From NCBI RefSeq assembly GCF_037975245.1, contig NC_092566.1, positions 3,160,001-3,224,000 of the forward strand: a stretch of DNA of 64,000 nucleotides. Direction: 5' to 3'. This DNA is from Apostichopus japonicus. Taxonomy: Eukaryota > Echinodermata > Holothuroidea > Aspidochirotida > Stichopodidae. The position numbers and the translations under genes were made by a program. The notes below the pieces were generated by a model that worked only from the letters and a program-made list of their open reading frames with translations, ran no database searches and was not told the DNA's origin. This document shows, one piece after another, positions 1 through 11,830 of the stretch (position 1 is its first letter; the number at the start of each line of letters is the position of its first letter).

Positions 1-926
1 ATAACATTACATTAACATAACATTAAGGAACTGTGTCAACAGAAACAGAAAGCTGCAGCAACTGCAAAATTTCCTGCAGCAAGGCTGCAATCAGTATCAA
101 AATAATGAAGGTTATCACAGCAGATCGACAGCCACTATCAGGGAATCATTTAGTGAACATCAAATTTTGTGTTGCAGTTTTTATTAAAGCTATATTTTTC
201 ATAAAATAGTGAAAGAAGTGTGGTCTCGGTACACTAAACCTGCAGCTATAAATCTTATAAATTTGTGTAGTAGCAGTTACCCATTTTGCATAATGCAGAC
301 TTTGTGAAAGAGCACACCACAGTTCAAGAGTACGTCCTATGCAGCCTGGCTGCAGTATGCTGCAGCCCCCTCAGCTGCATCCTACATTTGACACAATGTT
401 TTTTCCTGGTTAAGAATATTGGTTTATAGCACAACACAAACAACATCTTTAACATTGCCCATCTGACAGTCCATTTTAAAATGTTAAATTCATAGCATTT
501 TTTAGAATTTTTGCATAGAATTTTTATTTTCAGAAAAACTTGTCAAGCCATGCAAAGGAACTCATATTTGGTTCCCTTGAGGTATATACCTATCCAATCT
601 CAATATAATTAAAAGGCTCAATTCGCATTTTATAACTTCACCATTCCTCTTGCATCTCGACTTTACAGACCCTTCAATACAGTATGTGAACAAAGAACCC
701 TCACAAATCCTTGTCTTTTGAGACCTACGAATGTTCATTCCCGTATTGAGATGCCATAATATCACTATCATGTGTTTCCACATACTGTACATAGCAAAGT
801 TCAAGACATTGTCCCTAACAATTCATACAACATATATTTAAGTAAACACATAATTCAACTGAAGGATGCTTCAGAGGATTACTTCAAGAGATACAAATTC
901 ACACATAACAGAAGTTATTCTTGACA

Positions 927-930
<4 letters not shown>
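1..930. other. Unassigned AT-rich sequence
   Basis: No repeat, RNA gene or convincing exon is visible. Several TGCAGC-type words cluster near 340-380 but form no tandem unit. Short open frames here have no recognisable protein character. Confidence 0.5.

Positions 931-969
<39 letters not shown>
931..969. repeat. (AT)n microsatellite
   Basis: About 19 uninterrupted AT dinucleotides. It lies ~50 bases before the polypurine tract that follows. Confidence 0.95.
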
Positions 970-970
<1 letters not shown>

Positions 971-1019
971 TATTAAAGCAACAGTTTGCATTTGGAGGAT
1001 ATCTCTCCAGTTACTTACA

Positions 1020-1409
1020 GAGCAAAAGGAAGAGGATGAGGATGAGAAGGAGAAGGAGGAGAAGAAGAAAGAGGATAAGAAAAGGAGGAGAAGGAGAAGA
1101 AGAAAGCTAGGTAGAGGAGTAGGAGAAGAAAGAGGAGGAGCAAGAGGAGGGGAAGAAGAAAGAGGAGGAGCAAGAGGAGGGGAAGAAGAAAGAGGAGGAG
1201 CATGAGGAGAAGAAAGAGGAGTAGGAGCAGGAGGAGAAGAAGAAAGGAGGAGGATGAGCAGGAGAAGAAGAAAGAGGAGGAGCAGGAGAAGAAGAAAGAG
1301 CAGTAGGAGGAGAAGAAGAAAGAGGAGGAGGAGGGGAAGAATAAAGAGGAGGAGGAACAGGAGAAGAAGAAAAGGGAGGATGAGGAGGAGCATGAGGAGG
1401 AAGACGAAG
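1020..1409 (+). repeat. Polypurine tract, GAGGAGAAGAA-type
   Basis: About 390 bases that are almost entirely A and G on the plus strand, built from shifting GAGGAG, GAAGAAGAAA and GAGGGG blocks with a handful of C or T interruptions. A ~30-base block containing AGAGGAGGAGCAAGAGGAGG is repeated around 1130-1200. The frames open across it on both strands encode only Lys/Arg/Glu or Leu/Ser/Pro runs and are a by-product of composition. Such tracts can form intramolecular triplexes. Confidence 0.93.
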
Positions 1410-1505
1410 TTAAACATTAATACCTGCAGGATTGATTGATTTGTTGCGCCAGTATCACAACATACAAAGCAAGTTTTTTTCAAGATAGAAAGTTTCCTTC
1501 CCATA

Positions 1506-1675
1506 TTGCTCTGAAAACATTTAGGGTGGTAAAATGAGAGGGAGGGCAGAAGACCAGAATGGTCCAGTCACCGACAGAGGTCAGTGCTTACCAACAGGTA
1601 ACCAAGTGCTCTAGATAATGGTACAGCAAGATAGTAGTAGTGGTGAGGAGAATGGGAAATGAGGAATGAACTAAC
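1506..1675 (+). mobile_element. Family A relic (diverged right arm)
   Basis: The run AAACATTTAGGGTGGTAAAA, then GAGGGAGGGCAGA, a CAGTCACCGACAGAGGTCAGTG segment and a closing GAGGAATGAAC follow the same order as the right arm of the better copy at 56,240-56,406. It is strongly diverged and lacks a clear GACAGGTAAG end, so it is an old copy. Confidence 0.5.
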
Positions 1676-2397
1676 TCATAAAACCTCATGCCTAGAAAGT
1701 AAATTTATACTGAAACATTTGTGTGTTGCAGTGGTAGCATTCACTTTTACAGTTACTACCTCCAAAAAGCCATGTTTCTTTCCAAAAATAATACCAAAAA
1801 CTGTTAATACAACCCTCTGATTGAAGACAGAGCTATATATGTATGTATATACACATCTTACCTAATTTGCATATAAAACTCTGGGCTAAAGTTGTTAATA
1901 AGTGATGGCATCATTGTGGATGAGAGGAAACACTTCTCAGCATATATATTCCAGCTAGAACAAAATCTTAGCTAACGATATGTTTGACTAGACAATTAGG
2001 GCTGTACAAGATTAATAATTAAATGCAACCAGATGCTCAAATGCAGATTACACTCTAATAACGTGACAGTAATACTTCTTCAATGTGCACCATGCTTACA
2101 AGCTTTGTACCATACGTTTTCCTAGATGTATTACAAAATGAATTGGTTGTGTCAGGGTACACACGACTAATTTGCCTCCCATTTATCACTTCCAACTTTA
2201 GTAAAACGTTTATTTAGTTTATTTAGTAAAACTTCCAAGTTTATAATCAACTTGGAGAGGAGGTAATGAAGAACAATAAGGAAAAGGGTATATATGCCAA
2301 ATAATATGCATAAGATGTGTGTGCTCTAGCTGTATACATTTATCACATGTCAGGAGGAACAGATCTGCCAGCAAAGATTGCAGAGGGTGTGCAGGAG
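1676..2397. other. Unassigned AT-rich sequence
   Basis: Nothing beyond short AT-rich words such as TATGTATATACACA near 1840 is visible. No exon or repeat boundary could be supported. Confidence 0.5.
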
Positions 2398-2491
2398 TAG
2401 GAAAGAGGGGGGAGGGACATCAAGGGGAGGGGCATCGCGAGGGCATCGTGGGGGAGGGGCATCATGGGGGAGGGGCATCCAAGGGGAGGGT
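2398..2491 (+). repeat. G-rich minisatellite GGGGAGGGGCATC
   Basis: About five imperfect copies of a 13-20-base unit ending in GGGCATC, with repeated runs of three to five G. The plus strand has enough closely spaced G runs to form G-quadruplexes. The minus-strand frames through it are proline/leucine-rich and look like a composition effect. Confidence 0.85.
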
Positions 2492-3599
2492 AGATTGATA
2501 GGTACGACGGAAGGAAAGCAGAAAAATCTCCAAGGAACACAAGCTTTACTGTTTCGTTGAGAACCTGTACACAAGGAATATGTGAATTCTGCTTTTAGTG
2601 AGAACACTAAACTCTGAAAGAGAGCCAAAGATGTGGCCTCAAGTTGAAATTCAGGTCATCATGGCTGTTATCTATTAACTTATGATGCAGGTCATGAAAT
2701 AGATGGATTTATAACTTGTCAGCATCTCCTTTTCTTGACAAATTTGTCCAAAACGTTTGACATGGTAAAAGGGTTTGATGTATGAGTTACATTGTCCTAG
2801 AAGTAGAACTGTGATGACACAGTCCACTTTGAGAGCATGTTTGTGTCGTCACTTATATACAAACCATGACATGTCAGCACATTTTCATCCTTTTTTTTAT
2901 GCTTTTATTGCTTGATCCTTCTTCTTACATAAAATCTACTTTTCTACAATGTTAAACAAGTTTAAGGTAGTGCTTAATTAATAATTAATATACATTGCTA
3001 ATTACAATGCCACCGTTCCATGACTTTCAAAGCTGTACAATTTCAAGAAAGGGCAAAAGATGCTCATGCTTTTTTTCCTCAAGTTTCTTCAAATGATGTG
3101 AAACAAAGAATGTCTGGTTCATTGGCCGCCTCATGCCATACTGAGACTCTGATATACATATACAGTATATATATGCAAGTACACTGGATCATCTTACATC
3201 AAGAGAGAAAATGAAGCAATGAAACGGATGACAACTTAGCTGTTAAATTATTGATCTCGGAAAGAGAGAAAAAAAAAGGAAAGTGCTTTAGCGACCGCCA
3301 GAGAAACACAGAGAGAAAGAAAATATTTTACGGAGATGCTACAAGCATCTGCAAAGATAAACAGGGAGAGAGAAGGATGCATCAAATTACAGATACTGAT
3401 TGCCAGTTCAGAGAGATGACAATCATTCTTGCAGGGTTCAGATGCTTAGAAGCGGAGATAAGACACAAAAACTACACAGCGAACTAAAATATCGGTGATA
3501 TCAATCGAGGTGTGTCACATTGCATAATTCAGTAACATATTCCTGCGATGACTGTCCGTAGTTTTTCCGTAAAACTGGAAATAATATTATAATACTAAA
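2492..3599. other. Unassigned sequence
   Basis: No repeat family or gene is recognised. A 64-codon frame at 3020-3214 and a 78-codon frame at 3251-3487 are open on the plus strand, but both end in or pass through low-complexity text and neither resembles a known protein. Confidence 0.45.
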
Positions 3600-4135
3600 A
3601 CAAGAGCCCAAGGGCACTGTGGTTCCTTGCTTGGGGTATATGACAATACACATCATATTATCAAGCAAGATTGGGCTGAAATAGTCCAAGTAATTGTCCT
3701 ACATGTTCCCATAAAGTAACCAACACTATAGCCAACACTTTTGTGATCACCGTAAATGTGATCAGATTTTATATCAAAAGGCACTTTTGAGATCTAAATA
3801 TGGCGTCGAAAATGTAAGAAATATAAGAGACCTACAAGCGTGTCAACAGATATGATAACAATGGTGACCTCAGATGACATGACCTTGAAGTTTCAAAATG
3901 TTCCACCACCCCATTCACAACTTGTCCCAAAATATCAACCATGTCACACCTTGGCATTGAGATTTAATTGCATTAAATGTCAAAAAATTGACTTTTGAAC
4001 TTTTGAAGGTCACCCGGAGGTCAACCAATTGACATTTTTGATCGGTGAGACCTAAATAGAGCATGACTGTAAAAATTCAAACATTTTTTCTTTGCCCATT
4101 TTCTCCCCCCATAATACTACTTTTTTAACATTAGC

Positions 4136-6455
4136 TGACCTTTGGTGACCTTGGATCACATGACCGTTAAGTTTGAAAATATTCCCCTATACCATTTGCA
4201 ACTTGTCCAAAAAAATCAACCTTGTCACACCTTGGCACTGGGAGTTATTGCATTAAATGTCTGAAAATAAACTTTGACCTCATATAACTTCCCACACCAA
4301 GGTCACACAGGGGTCAACCTATTGACATTTATGATCAGAAGGTACCTTTGACATCTGAAAATAGCATCGAAACTGTAAAAAATCCACAAAACACGAAAAA
4401 GGTCACCAGAGGTCAAATTGAGGTCAAGGGTCACCCAGATGCGGGTCGACAATTGGACTTCATTGAAACAACTCCCAACCCTAACGGACAATTGGTTCTC
4501 AAGTTATCGCAAAAATACTAGTTTTTTATCATTAATTGACCTTTGGTGACCTTGTATCACATGACCGTTAAGTTTGAAAATATTCCCCTATACCATTTGC
4601 AACTACTCCAAAAATATTAACCTTGTCACACCTTGGAACTGGGAGTTATTGCATTAAATGTCTGAAAATTAACTTTGACCTCATATAACTTCGCACACGA
4701 AGGTCACACGGGGGTCAACCCATTGACATTTATGATCAGAAGTTACCTTTAACATCTGAAAATAGCATCGAAACTGTAAAAATCCACAAAACACTAATAA
4801 GGTCACCAGAGGTCAAATTGAGGTCAAGGGTCACCCAGATGCGGGTCGACAATTGGACTTCATTGAAACAACTCCCAACCCTAACGGACAATTTGTTCTC
4901 AAGTTATCGCAAAAATACTAGTTTTTTATCATTAATTGACCTTTGGTGACCTTGTATCACATGACCGTTAAGTTTGAAAATATTCCCCTATACCATTTGC
5001 AACTACTCCAAAAATATCAACCTTGTCACACCTTGGAACTGGGAGTTATTGCATTAAATGTCTGAAAATTAACTTTGACCTCATATAACTTCGCACACGA
5101 AGGTCACACAGGGGTCAACCTATTGACATTTATGATCAGAAGGTACCTTTGACATCTGAAAATAGCATCGAAACTGTAAAAAATCCACAAAACACGAAAA
5201 GGTCACCAGAGGTCAAATTGAGGTCAAGGGTCACCCAGATGCGGGTCGACAATTGGATTACATTGAAGCAACTCCCAACCCTAACGGACAATTTGTTCTC
5301 AAGTTATCGCAAAAAATACTAGTTTTTTATCAATAATTGACCTTTGGTGACCTCGGATCACATGACCGTTAAGTTTGAAAATATTCCCCTATACCATTTG
5401 CAACTTGTCTCAAAATATCAACTGTGTTACACCTTGGCACTGGGAGTTATTACACTAAATGTCTGAAAATTAACTTTGACCTCATATAACTTAACATACA
5501 AAGGTCACCTTGGGTCAACTTATTGACATTTTTGATTGATGAGACCTAAATTAGAGCATCAAACTATAAAAATTCAAACATTTTTTTCTTTGCCCATTTT
5601 CTACCCCCAAAATACTAGTTTTTTGACATTAATTGACCTTTGGTGACCTCGGATCACATGACCGGTAAGTTTGAAAATATTCCCCTATACCATTTGCAAC
5701 TTGTCCAAAAATATCAACCATGTCACACCTTGGAACTGGGAGTTGTTGCATTAAATGTGTGAAAATTAACTTTGACCTCGTATAACTTCGCACACGAAGG
5801 TCACACGGGTGTCAACCAATTGACATTTTTGATCGGAAGGTACCTTTGATATCCAAATCTAGCATCAAAACCAAACATTTTCTTTTTTGCTCGTTTCCTC
5901 CCAAAATAAGCACATTTTTTCTAATGTGACCTTTGACCTTTTGACCTTGGTTTCAGATGTAGTTTAATCTCTTGATTCCAAAAAACAAAACGAAAAGTCT
6001 GTACAACCATCCTAACTCCGACCGAAAAACTTTGACCCCATATAACTTCGCACATAAAGGTCACACGGGGTCAACCTATTGACATTTATGATCAGAAGGT
6101 ACCTTTGACATCTGAAAATAGCATCGAAACTGTAAAAATCCCAAAAACACGAAAAGGTCACCAGAGGTCAAATTGAGGTCAAGGGTCACCCAGATGCGGG
6201 TCGACAATTGGATCACGTTGAGGCAACTCCCAACCCTAACAGACATTTCGTTCTCAAGTTATCGCAAAAATACTAGTTTTTTATCATTAATTGACCTTTG
6301 GTGACCTCGGATCACATGACCGTTATGTTTGAAAATGCTCCCCTAACCAGTTCACAACTTGTCCCAAAATATCAATCTTGTCGCACATTGGCACTGGGAG
6401 TTATTGCAGTTTTAATATTTTCGGTTTTTGGACCATAACTGACCTTTGGTGACCT
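4136..6455. promoter_or_regulatory. Clustered nuclear-receptor-type AGGTCA direct repeats (sequence match only)
   Basis: Four blocks (4400-4433, 4800-4833, 5200-5233, 6155-6188) each hold four half-sites in the same direction: AGGTCA, AGGTCA, AGGTCA and GGGTCA with spacers of 4, 5 and 1 bases, giving DR4, DR5 and DR1. In addition TGACCT-TTGG-TGACCT, a perfect DR4 on the minus strand, occurs at 4136, 4537, 4937, 5338, 5634, 6292 and 6440. DR1, DR4 and DR5 are the classical spacings for RXR-type, thyroid/LXR-type and retinoic acid receptor dimers. Whether anything binds is unknown; repetition of the unit could explain the cluster without function. Confidence 0.45.
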
Positions 6456-6570
6456 TTGTGGGCACCAAAAACAATAGGGCACACCTTCTCCATATGGCGG
6501 ATCTATAGTCCAAGTTTGGCCTCAATCCAACATTCCCTTATTGAGATAGAGCGTACCCAAGCAAGTGTCA

Positions 6571-6573
6571 CAG

Positions 6574-6604
<31 letters not shown>

Positions 6605-6640
6605 TACATACATACATACATACATACACACACACACACG
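6571..6640. repeat. (CA)n and (TACA)n microsatellite
   Basis: A CA run is followed by about seven TACA tetramers and a second CA run, just inside the right end of the composite repeat. Length variation is likely. Confidence 0.93.
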
Positions 6641-6683
6641 CCAACCTGACTGCATAGGTTCCTTTTGCTAAAGCAAGGAACCA

Positions 6684-9515
6684 AAAAAGGGATGTAAGCC
6701 AAGGGATAACTGCTCTCGCTCAATGCTATTTATGATAGCTGTTAGTTACGTTAATAATATCCTGAATTCCAGGCACCTAGTTTTTCTGGCATTATCTTCT
6801 AACTGTCTGTAGGCGACCAGATTGTTAATGTCAGTTCTTATCCAAATTTTTTTCCTCTCTCCCTATGAGGTTTGAAATTTTCTCGAAAGATTGCAATATA
6901 TGGTATATTTCCCCAGACAAATGTTGGAAATAGCTTGTAAATAGACTAATCCACCTTTACCTTTGATGCAGGCAATTAAGGGGCATCTATCATGGATGTT
7001 TTGTCATGTCATTAAGCATTATTAATTACCCTTTGATATTAATAAACAACACGATTAATGTCTGCTGACGTATTGTTACGTTCAAGACGTCAAAAGCATT
7101 TAATTGGTAGGGAGACTTTTCATTTGAAAACACAACCATGCATTTTTATTTTCATGCTCTGAACAAGTCTTCTAAAACTTAATTGGCAATAAGGGGAAAA
7201 AGAAATGAAAAAAAAAAACAGACAACAACAACATTTTATGCCTGAAAACAAGAAAATATTCTGTCAATTCAGACCTTTAGGATGACAAACTTCCTGTGCC
7301 TTCAACAATAATTATGATAATGAGATTCGAAGTGTAATTAATGTCGGCTTTACCACAAATTATCAAATATTTTTTACCATAAATCTGATGAGATTTACCA
7401 CAAATTATGTGCGGTTTACCACAGGCTGATCATTTGTGATCAAAATTAATTTTAAGTTTTTAACAGCATGCAGTCATAGAACATAAAAACGTCATTTGAA
7501 CTATTAAGTTAGGATATATAACATTCAATATTACTTGGAATTAAACTTTTATCCTACAATTGATGTCAATCGAGTTAGTCTGAAACCAATTATATCTAAT
7601 ATAAAACTCAAAAGTGTCTATAATGACAGCCACACCTTGATGTATGTGGAAGTAAGTAGTAGCAAATGAAACCAAAACATTCACACCTCCTTGAATTGAC
7701 TTGAAAATTGATGTCAAGCAAATTTAACTGCATGATCTAATAACCCAAAACAAATAAACTGTTAATGGTTATGTCCAATAAAATCATCTAGCCTAATGAG
7801 GTCACAGTTGGCTACATATATACGTAGCCTGGTTACAATTTAAGCTAGGCATATCGCGTGCAGTGAGTACGAGACGAGATCGCCGCTATCTACTCCATTC
7901 TCTCAGATTTTGAATGTCAATCGAATTTAGCCAGCCTACATCAAATGAGACTATTCTTCTCCTATCAGAGTTGAATGTCAATCGAACTTAACTGTATCCC
8001 AAGACCAAACTGACAAGATAAATTGACCAGTGGTGGTCTTGCTTCTCTCAAGTGATAGATTAATTAGGGCGTGCAAATTAGAGGCCAATACTGGGTAAGA
8101 AACAAAAACCCTTTTGAAGAACGCAAAACAATCGACTTCCTGTTAATCTCCTCCAATGGGGGATCTACAGTGTATACTGACATTGGCTAAGTGGCTGGAG
8201 GAAGAGATTGTAAGAGGAGATGGATAAATGAGATGGATGTACAAAATAGAGGATGAGGATGAGGATAAGAAGAACTCCTGTTTTTGTAGGAGGAATAAGA
8301 GGAGGTAAGGCAAGAGAAGGGAAAAAATAATGACAGAAATGAGTGTTATGAACTAGTTTTTTGCAATAATTGCATTAGAAAAAAAATATCAAACAGAAGT
8401 GGGTGATTATATGAAGATAATATCCGATACAAATACAGTAAACTGTTGCACGAAGCAAACCCCCCATCCTCTCCCCCCCCACCAACAAAAATACACCACA
8501 TATCTAATTGTAAACCTGTACTAACACACACTGTAACACAAACTACCAAAAAAAAATTTTTTATTCCTCAAGATTGATATATTCCAATAACTCGAAAGAT
8601 AAAAGAAACTGAAAATTAAATCACTGGAAAGAATTACCTACAACAAATTTTTTGCATTACATAAGCAGGTTGTTGACATTCAATTTTTTTGGGCTTTGTT
8701 GTAAACTTTATTTTATAATCTTAGGTAAATAACAAAATTCTACCAAGACTTTCAGCTCAGGACTGACATAAAAATTACGTTAAGTCTTGTCTGTCTATCA
8801 CAGAGTAGGTCAATCTTACTTTACTGTTGGCCAATGAACACTATCTTTGTTTTATAAAATAAATAAATAATAAAATAGCACCCTCCTCCTTCAATAATAA
8901 CCAAACAAATAACAACATTTACATATATCTATTATTGTAAAACCTATCCCATTGTCCAACCATCTCTCCACTTGCTACTACTACTACTTTAAAAGGCAGT
9001 TTCAGGTCATCTCAAGGAGGATTCGAACAATTGTTTTCTCTCTCTTTTCCAAAATCCGAGCCATGACAGCTGTGAATAATAATCAATTTGATGCTTTTAG
9101 TTAGTTTTTTCTTCTTCTCATTTTACATCTTCTTGTTTATGAAATGTATTGTCCCACTGGCATCTTTCCAACTTATCCCAGTTTGAAAACACGACAAAAA
9201 ATTGGAAAACATCCTGTCTTGGCCAAGGCACTCATTATGAGGAAACGAGCATCACTTGTAATTTGCAGAATACCGTAGATAGTTCTCTAGTTAAAGATCT
9301 GTCAACTATTCAGTCATGTACCTATCACATTCGGATATATGCTTTTGTATGTGTGTGCATGTACATACAGTATACAAACAGCGTCCGTAGCCATGTTTGA
9401 TCTCTAGAGTAAGGCAAATATGTCACCAAAACAGAACTAGTATTGTTCAATATAGGTGACAAACGCCTACAGTGGAATTACGACCTTCCTTACCGGTTTC
9501 GAACCTCTGGACATA
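6684..9515. other. Unassigned sequence with short local repeats
   Basis: TTTACCACAAATTAT-type words recur three times at 7350-7425, and the word GAATGTCAATCGAA is repeated near 7911 and 7974 with a variant near 7564. A run of C lies at 8473-8480. A GGATTCGAAC word at 9019-9028 resembles a B box on the minus strand but has no matching A box. No exon is supported. Confidence 0.45.
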
Positions 9516-9521
9516 CAATCA

Positions 9522-9640
9522 GTGTCCAGCCTAGTGGTAAAGGTGTCCGCATATAAAGCGGGAGGTCCGGGTTCGAATCCCGGTGGAGGCTGGAAGTTTT
9601 TTCACTGTTCTCGATTTTCCAACTCACTACAATTTCAAAT
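9522..9640 (+). mobile_element. tRNA-derived SINE or tRNA pseudogene
   Basis: A near-cloverleaf of 69 bases (9522-9590) can be drawn: a five-base T stem CCGGG/CCCGG around TTCGAAT, an anticodon stem TCCGC/GCGGG with a seven-base loop that reads ATA in the anticodon place, a D stem GCCT/AGGT (one wobble), and an acceptor stem GTGTCCA/TGGAGGC with one mismatch. The two bases normally linking the acceptor and D stems are missing. The B box GGTTCGAATCC is perfect. The TTTTTTCACTGTTCTCG that follows and the defects favour a SINE head over a working tRNA gene. A B-box-like GGTTCGAAACC lies on the minus strand at 9496-9506. Confidence 0.7.
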
Positions 9641-9956
9641 ATATATATATGTACACACACATTCTGTCTGTTTACATACGTACTGACTAAAAGTTCTGGT
9701 TGTGTTGACTTTGGAACAAGATCAATTACTAAGGAAAACAATATTATAACATTCTGTACATCACAAGTTATCAGAGCAGATGGTATAACATTACAGGAAG
9801 ACCACAAAGCAATTTGATCGACTGTTTTTATAGTCGTTACAAATCTAAAATCTAATGTAATCTTCTTTCTTCACAAAAACAGCCGAGATACCTGCAGATC
9901 TTGAATGATCTATGTAGCACACAACTTGACACTTTGGGTGGTCAAGAGAGAAATGA

Positions 9957-10318
9957 GGTCGCTTAACTGGAGGTGACCGGTTCTGTAGGGACAGTGTCAA
10001 AGGTTACCTGGTCACTACTGGCACAGTAGGGACAGCATGCAGCAGATGTGAGGAGACAGGTTACCTGAAGAGCAAAATTGACCTGCAGTGACCGGTCACC
10101 CTGATAGGTCAGTGTCAAAGGTTACCAGGTCACTCAAGACACAATAGAGTAAGAGTGCAGAAGTTGTGAAGAGACAGGTAGGTGAAGAGCAAAGTTGACC
10201 TGAGGTGACCGGTCACCATGGAAGGTCAGTGTTAAAAGGTTGCCAGGTCACTCTAGGTACAGTTTAGTCAGAGTACATATATGTTAAGAGGAGACATGTA
10301 AGTGAGAGAGTCAATTTC
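9957..10318 (+). repeat. Local triplication of a family A arm, ~116-bp unit
   Basis: GGTGACCGGT-type starts fall at 9972, 10,088 (as GTGACCGGT) and 10,204, so the unit is close to 116 bases. Each unit runs from the ACCGGT palindrome through CAGTGTYAAAGGTTACCAGG to a GAGACAGGT-type end and GAAGAGCAAAGTTGACC. The order is that of the family A right arm seen elsewhere, so this is a tandem expansion of one arm. GGTGACCGGTCACC at 10,204 is a perfect 14-base palindrome. Confidence 0.8.
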
Positions 10319-11643
10319 CAATACTATTTATTAAACAGAGTGTTATATTTTTGGACAACTTTAATAACAAATTAAACTATAGCACAGGAAACTTCAGTCT
10401 CACTTTATCCATGCACATCATCCAGTTTTTCCTGTATTAACATATAGATTTACTACATTTTCACTGCTTTTACTATGTTTATATAGCAAACGAAGTGCTC
10501 TGTAAATTTGTCAATTCCAACCCATGCTTCTCCTTTCCAATAGACTTCCTGGATGTTTTGTCAACAGGCATACCGTGACAACACACATCATGGAGGTAAA
10601 AACTCTGTTTTTACCTCCATGCACACATCTGCAGTATAAGACTATTCCCATTCAAGGTGGTGTTTGCAATTGTGTTAAATCGTGCATAAATATACTCGCT
10701 TTATTTATAGTGATATAATGTTCACATCTCAAATTTCCTATTCTGTAAAAATAGACCACTGCATCAACAACACTCTCTACATTCTCTTTGCATAGGTGGA
10801 TGTTACCATGACAACAGACAGGGTGCTTGTATTGCTAAATAGGAGTTAGTGAATTTTGATCACATACATCACTTTCCTAAAGGTATCGGTTGTTTAAAGA
10901 TTTGAGGAGATGGAAAATAAATATACCTCAGATATTTATAGAAATAAAATTACTAAATAAAACAAATAAATAAATGAATAATATATCAAACAACAAGAGG
11001 AGGGTTAGAGAGGGAAACCAGTCTCATTTGCCAACTCTTACTTTCCTGTTGCTGTGGAAACTGCAGCTTATCATCCATCCCACAGAGATTTGAATAAAAT
11101 ATAGGCCTTACATGTTGTCCTATCAAGGGGGAAATACAAGACAACTTTCAGATAAGCTCACAAATCACTAATGAGAGCTTATATAAGTGAGATTCTAAGC
11201 TGCAGACGGGAGATACGTACATTAAGATCGAATACTGAGGAATACCTAAGTTTAATACTATTTCATTTATGTACACATGTACAACATAATTTGCTGGTGC
11301 CTCTCCAACTCAGAATTCCTGGCTAGAGGCCTGTTTATCCACCTACACATAGCATGACTGTGCATGAATTATCAAGAATGACACATGGTATATTACCCCC
11401 CCCCCAACACATCCCTGCCAATGTTATACATAGTGTAGGTGAATTAGTGTGCAATGTGGAGAGACTCAATTAAGTGGTAAACAGTGAAGGTACAAATTGT
11501 CAGTGTTTGTCAGATCATCGATATTAAATTAAGTTATTAATCAAATCTACAGTATCAAATTTTTCCCGAAAGGTAATGAGGGCAGTATTGAAAAACTTAG
11601 CATGCATAGACTACGGATATGTGACCTGATTAGTTCACTGTGG
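10319..11643. other. Unassigned sequence
   Basis: Apart from the hairpin at 10,589 and a C11 run near 11,396-11,405, no repeat or exon is visible. Confidence 0.45.
10589..10621. repeat. Perfect short hairpin with TCTG at its centre
   Basis: CATGGAGGTAAAAAC and GTTTTTACCTCCATG form a 15-base perfect stem around a three-base loop. A hairpin of the same design is at 42,900, and a right half alone is at 62,208. Confidence 0.9.
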
Positions 11644-11830
11644 CTTCGGCTTTGAGTACAACATTTCTGTATGCTGCCGTGTTGGACGAATCTAACCGTA
11701 ATAGTAATTACCAACTTTGCAATCCGTATTATGATCGTTGCCGACTTTGCAATCCACCATCCCACTCACAATTTTGCAAGGTCTAAAAGAGTGACTCCAT
11801 AGTTTTCCCTTTTGGGAATCCCAAAAGAAA
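11644..11830 (+). repeat. Left arm of a ~190-bp inverted repeat
   Basis: It begins CTTCGGCTTTGAGTAC and runs through GCCGTGTTGGACGAAT, TTGCCGACTTTGCAAT and CACAATTTTGCAAGG. The reverse complement of 13,236-13,423 has the same words in the same order with scattered substitutions and indels. The homology stops abruptly outside CTTCGG, which suggests terminal inverted repeats or two opposed copies of one repeat. Confidence 0.8.

Larger units (their letters stand above)
3600..6683 (+). mobile_element. Composite repeat of ~400-bp units with inverted end motifs
   Basis: The block is built from repeated segments. The marker GGTCACCAGAGGTCAAATTG begins at 4401, 4801 and 5201 (exactly 400 bases apart) and again at 6156. 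A second marker, TTGACCTTTGGTGACCT, recurs seven times. A variant unit with TTTGCCCATTTTCT occurs near 4090 and 5590. The left end carries TGGTTCCTTGCTT (3620-3632) and the right end its exact reverse complement (6671-6683). The right copy is also part of a hairpin spanning 6657-6682. It ends through a (CA)n/(TACA)n run and has no coding capacity, so it is non-autonomous if mobile. Outer borders and any target duplication are not resolved. Confidence 0.8.

Noticed and set aside
899-1504. 201-codon minus frame of Leu/Ser/Pro and basic plus-strand frames
   Set aside because: Complement of the polypurine tract and the AT run; composition alone explains it.
9522-9590. Functional tRNA gene
   Set aside because: The cloverleaf lacks the linker between the acceptor and D stems and has an acceptor mismatch; SINE-like sequence follows.
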